Shown here piece after piece: positions 6,803 through 9,170 of a stretch of 9,170 nt of DNA. How positions within the stretch are numbered: position 1 is the stretch's first letter; the number at the start of each line of letters is the position of its first letter. The position numbers and the translations under genes were made by a program. A model generated the notes under the pieces. The model saw only the letters and a list, made by a program, of their open reading frames with translations, had not been told where the DNA came from and ran no database searches. The DNA is from Acidimicrobiaceae bacterium. Lineage in GTDB: Bacteria; Actinomycetota; Acidimicrobiia; Acidimicrobiales; Palsa-688. The DNA lies in NCBI GenBank assembly GCA_003156795.1, contig PMHU01000301.1, positions 1 through 9,170 on the forward strand, read 5' to 3'.

Positions 6803-7876
6803 GTGCGGGTCGGACTGGTGTGCCCATACAGCCTCACCATCCCTGGTGGGGTGCAGGGTCAGGTGCTCGGACTTGGGCGCGCTCTGCGGAACCTCGGTGT
6901 CGACGCCCGCATTCTGGCTCCTTGTGACGGACCGCCTCCTGACCCGGCGGTGACACCCCTCGGCAACTCCGTCCGCGCCGCGTCGAACGGATCGATGGCA
7001 GCCATCGCCCCGGACCCGTCGGCCGCGATGCGCACCATCAGGGCCCTGCGAGACGAGGACTTCGACGTCGTCAACCTCCACGAGCCGCTGGCCCCCGGGC
7101 CCACCCTCACCGCCTTGGTCTTCAGCGACGACCCGATGGTCGGGACCTTCCACCGGTCCGGTGGCAGTTCCTGGTACCGGGCCTTTCGGCCTTTGGGAGT
7201 GTGGGCCACCGGCCGTCTGGCCGTGAGGGCCGCCGTCTCAGTAGAGGCGCGTGAGACCATTTCCAAGGCGTTTGGCGGCGTCTACGAACTGGTTTGGAAT
7301 GGAATCGACGTCGGGCTCTACCGCAGTGCTGACCCGTGGCCGACGCTAGGCCCGACGATCATGTTCATAGGCCGTCACGAGCCGCGCAAAGGCCTGGCCG
7401 TGCTGATCGAAGCCATGGGATCGCTCGGGCCGGACGTTCGGCTGTGGATAGGGTCGCATGGCCCGGAAACGGAGCGGCTGCGCCAAGAGACGGCCGGGGA
7501 CCCTCGAATCGAATGGCTCGGGGTGCTCGGCGACCAGGAGAAGATCCGCCGGATTCGAGGCGCCCATGTGCTCTGCGCCCCGTCCCTCCACGGCGAGAGC
7601 TTCGGGGTGGTGCTGCTCGAGGGGATGGCCGCCGCGACCCCGGTGGTGGCGTCGGATCTGGCCGGCTACCGCAACGTGGCCCGACCGCATCAGGACGCCC
7701 TGCTTTCGCCTCCGGGTGATGCCAGAGCCCTGGCCGCGGCGCTGGAAGTCGCCCTATCGGGAGGCCCAGAAGTGAGCAGGATGGTCGAAAGCGGATTGGA
7801 GCGAGCCGCCGCCTTCTCCTTGGACGGCTTGGCTTGCCGGTACGTCGAGCTCTACGAGAAGGCGATGGGCAAGTGA
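6803..7876 (+). CDS. pimA: Phosphatidylinositol alpha-mannosyltransferase (PimA-like, GT4 family)
   Basis: A GT-B glycosyltransferase of 357 residues that would transfer mannose from GDP-mannose to the inositol of PI, making PIM1 at the cytoplasmic membrane face. Visible landmarks, numbered from GTG 6803: PGGVQ at 14-18, the same position as in M. tuberculosis PimA; HEP at 93-95; FIGRHEPRKG with Arg191 and Lys196, which align with the donor-phosphate ligands; and ESFGVVLLEG with Glu265 and Glu273, the E-x7-E motif. The GTG is chosen because MRVGLVCPYS lines up exactly with the mycobacterial MRIGMICPYS. An earlier ATG at 6743, inside patA, would add 20 unrelated residues and has no ribosome binding site. 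The intergenic distance to patA is 19 bases. The neighbours pgsA and patA give strong support for the acceptor being PI. Confidence 0.9.
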   Translation: MRVGLVCPYSLTIPGGVQGQVLGLGRALRNLGVDARILAPCDGPPPDPAVTPLGNSVRAASNGSMAAIAPDPSAAMRTIRALRDEDFDVVNLHEPLAPGPTLTALVFSDDPMVGTFHRSGGSSWYRAFRPLGVWATGRLAVRAAVSVEARETISKAFGGVYELVWNGIDVGLYRSADPWPTLGPTIMFIGRHEPRKGLAVLIEAMGSLGPDVRLWIGSHGPETERLRQETAGDPRIEWLGVLGDQEKIRRIRGAHVLCAPSLHGESFGVVLLEGMAAATPVVASDLAGYRNVARPHQDALLSPPGDARALAAALEVALSGGPEVSRMVESGLERAAAFSLDGLACRYVELYEKAMGK

Positions 7877-8009
7877 GCGTGCGCCGCCAGGTGGTGTCCG
7901 GCCGGGCGTGAACCAGTCGGAGCCGCGCCAGTAGTTTCGGCGAGGGCTCTTCGGCGCCTACGATCGCCACCTTGACGTTCGGAGCAGGCCTGTTGATCGG
8001 ATCGACACA
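7877..8009. promoter_or_regulatory. Intergenic region after pimA with a possible promoter for the M48-like gene
   Basis: These 133 bases lack a convincing gene. TTGACG at 7972-7977 is a strong -35. The best -10 is TCGGAT at 7997-8002, with a long 19-base spacer, ending 7 bases before the GTG at 8010. No terminator hairpin is evident behind pimA, so read-through into the next gene is possible. Confidence 0.35.
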
Positions 8010-8726
8010 GTGACACCGGGCACCCGAGCGGTGCGCGCCGCGGCGCCGTTTGTCGCCATCCCGGCGCTGGTGGCCGGGGTGGTCGCCGTCGCCGTCGCCG
8101 GTCCGCTCGTCGGCGTGATAGCTCTCGTGGTGGTCGCCCTGGTCCTGGCCGCATGGTGCAGGGTGGCGGGGGACAGCCGGGTGCTGGCCGGCATCGGGGG
8201 GAGGGACGCCGACCCCAAACTCGACGCCAGGCTGTGGAACCTGGTCGAAGGCTTGAGCATCAGCGCCGGGGTGCGTCAGCCCAGGTTGAGGGTCATCGAC
8301 AGCCCCGGCCTCAACGCCCTGGCTGCGGGCACGAGCTCTGCCCATGCGGTGGTTGGCGTCACGTCCGGGTTGCTCACTGGGCTGGACCGGATCGAGTTGG
8401 AAGCGGTGCTGGCCGAGGAGGTGGCGCAGATCCGCCGCAACGACACCCTTCCCGCCACCGTCCTGGCGGCCACTTTCGGGCTTGGCCGAGGCAGCGCCCT
8501 GCCGGTCGACCGGGACGCCCGCGCCGACCAGGCGGCGGTGGAGCTCACCCGATACCCGCCCGCGCTGGCGGCGGCACTGGAGAAGATCGAGGCCAAGGGG
8601 TCGGTCGTGGAAGGCCAGCCTTCCTACATGGCCCACCTCTGGCTGACCGACCCGCGGCGAGGAAAGGCCGGCGAACGCGGACGGTTGCCTCTACGCGATC
8701 GAATCGAAGCCTTGCGCGAGCTGTAG
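8010..8726 (+). CDS. Membrane-anchored HtpX/M48-like protein lacking zinc ligands (pseudo-peptidase)
   Basis: 238 residues: two N-terminal membrane segments (about 10-30 and 32-49), then a soluble domain with M48/HtpX motifs: LVEGLSISAGVRQPRLRVID, LNALAAG, HAVVGVTSGLL, LEAVLAEEVAQIRRND, DARADQAAVELT, YMAHLWL. The HtpX pattern HExxH reads EEVAQ here (residues 136-140, 8415-8429), so both His are gone: Glu136 and Gln140. The third ligand in the REFxAD motif is RDARAD, with Asp169 in place of Glu. The mid-domain membrane insert of HtpX is nearly absent, with about 25 residues between IRRND and DRDARAD. The C-terminal STHPP motif is lost, leaving LPLRDRIEALREL. It is therefore homologous to M48 peptidases but not expected to be an ordinary zinc protease. 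The frame is intact with normal composition, so it looks like a retained gene, not a decaying one. A good -35 (TTGACG at 7972) but no Shine-Dalgarno precedes the GTG. The function is unknown, and its position between pimA and pdxS suggests but does not prove a membrane-lipid role. Confidence 0.72.
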   Translation: MTPGTRAVRAAAPFVAIPALVAGVVAVAVAGPLVGVIALVVVALVLAAWCRVAGDSRVLAGIGGRDADPKLDARLWNLVEGLSISAGVRQPRLRVIDSPGLNALAAGTSSAHAVVGVTSGLLTGLDRIELEAVLAEEVAQIRRNDTLPATVLAATFGLGRGSALPVDRDARADQAAVELTRYPPALAAALEKIEAKGSVVEGQPSYMAHLWLTDPRRGKAGERGRLPLRDRIEALREL

Positions 8727-8732
8727 CCGGCG

Positions 8733-8815
8733 CCGTCGACTACCGACGGTCTGTTGGCTAGAGGCGGCCTGGCTAGAGGCGGAACGCAGGCGGCGCCCGA
8801 CAGTGCGACGCCGCC
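8733..8815 (+). terminator. Weak hairpins behind the M48-like gene
   Basis: CCGTCG-ACTAC-CGACGG (8733-8749) forms a 6-pair stem. GGCGGCG (8789-8795) with CGCCGCC (8809-8815) forms a 7-pair stem with a 13-base loop. There is no T tract. They may end transcription of the upstream gene, but they are short and could occur by chance in such GC-rich DNA. Confidence 0.25.
8755..8782 (+). repeat. Tandem 13-base repeat upstream of pdxS
   Basis: TGGCTAGAGGCGG occurs twice (8755-8767 and 8770-8782), period 15, in the spacer between the M48-like gene and pdxS. Its role is unknown. It could be an operator or slippage product. Confidence 0.55.
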
Positions 8816-8859
8816 GAAGGCCGGTCGAAAAGCCTTGGGAGCCGGCCCGGCTTGGGCCG

Positions 8860-8865
8860 TAGACT
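8860..8865 (+). promoter_or_regulatory. Candidate -10 box for a leaderless pdxS transcript
   Basis: TAGACT fits TANNNT and ends 6 bases before the ATG at 8872. There is no Shine-Dalgarno. TTGGGA at 8835-8840 could be a -35, but the spacer would be 19 bases. Together these suggest transcription starting at the pdxS ATG. Confidence 0.4.
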
Positions 8866-8871
8866 GACGGC

Positions 8872-9170
8872 ATGGCTGCCTCCGAAACCCCCCGCCGTAC
8901 CGGCACCGACCTGGTCAAGCGCGGCTTGGCCGAGATGCTTCGGGGCGGTGTGATCATGGACGTCGTGACGCCCGAGCAGGCCAAGATCGCCGAGGACGCC
9001 GGCGCCGTATCGGTGATGGCCTTAGAGCGGGTGCCGGCCGACATCCGGCGCGACGGCGGGGTGGCCAGGATGAGCGACCCCGCCCTGGTGGAGGGGATCA
9101 AGGCCCAAGTGACGATCCCGGTCATGGCCAAGGCTCGCATCGGCCATTTCGCCGAAGCCCAGGTGCTCGA
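8872..9170 (+). CDS. pdxS: Pyridoxal 5'-phosphate synthase subunit PdxS, 3' truncated by window
   Basis: The first 99 residues of PdxS, the lyase subunit that condenses ribose 5-phosphate, glyceraldehyde 3-phosphate and ammonia into pyridoxal 5'-phosphate. It works with the glutaminase PdxT, expected just beyond the window. The sequence is highly typical: KRGLAEMLRGGVIMDVVTPEQ with the substrate-binding Asp30, then MALERVPADIRRDGGVARM, then IPVMAKARIGH with Lys87 forming the Schiff base. The N-terminus has a short extension (MAASETPRRTGTD) before the conserved VKRG. The ATG at 8872 is preceded by no ribosome binding site, but by a -10-like TAGACT. One TTA codon is present (9022-9024). The frame runs off the window end. 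In M. tuberculosis pdxS also lies near pimA and pgsA. Confidence 0.95.
   Translation, partial: MAASETPRRTGTDLVKRGLAEMLRGGVIMDVVTPEQAKIAEDAGAVSVMALERVPADIRRDGGVARMSDPALVEGIKAQVTIPVMAKARIGHFAEAQVL

Noticed and set aside
7365..8636. A long minus-strand frame, including a natural-looking stretch around VKVAIVGAEEPSPKLLARL across the pimA to M48 spacer
   Set aside because: It has no good start or ribosome binding site and runs unbroken antisense through two clear genes. The protein-like stretch is most likely chance, although it could be checked by a search.
1..9170. CRISPR array, prophage, insertion sequence or defence system
   Set aside because: No repeat-spacer structure, transposase, integrase or defence-gene motif was found. 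The window looks like a normal chromosomal region.

Overview
The window is high-GC DNA, with rare TTA codons and many GTG starts. It most likely comes from an actinomycete (Actinomycetota). The best evidence is a block for phosphatidylinositol (PI) and phosphatidylinositol mannoside (PIM) synthesis: PI-phosphate synthase, PatA-type acyltransferase, PimA-type mannosyltransferase, then pdxS downstream. This is close to the Mycobacterium tuberculosis order pgsA1-patA-pimA (Rv2612c-Rv2610c) with the pdxS homologue Rv2606c nearby. The proteins are clearly diverged from the mycobacterial ones, so a deep lineage such as Acidimicrobiia is plausible, but that is inference.

Layout. Positions 1-2439 (+) hold the C-terminal part of a large secreted subtilase (S8-like) with a sedolisin-like Asp in the oxyanion position, followed by beta-sandwich modules that look duplicated. 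Positions 2440-2685 lie between convergent genes and hold two long imperfect hairpins, one behind each gene. Positions 2686-4752 (-) encode an EF-G2-type translation GTPase. Positions 4753-4939 are a divergent promoter region. The + strand then carries pgsA (4940-5818), patA (about 5827-6783, start unclear), pimA (6803-7876), a small membrane protein that is an HtpX/M48 homologue with all three zinc ligands replaced (8010-8726), and the 5' part of pdxS (8872 to the window end).

How the genes work together. PgsA makes PI-phosphate from CDP-diacylglycerol and inositol-phosphate. After dephosphorylation, PimA adds the first mannose on the cytoplasmic face, and PatA acylates that mannose. The M48-like protein sits in the gap that other enzymes occupy in mycobacteria. 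It keeps the fold motifs but cannot be a normal zinc protease, and it is the least explained gene here. PdxS (vitamin B6 synthesis) appears to start from its own leaderless promoter. The S8 peptidase and EF-G2 genes have no evident functional link to the PIM block.
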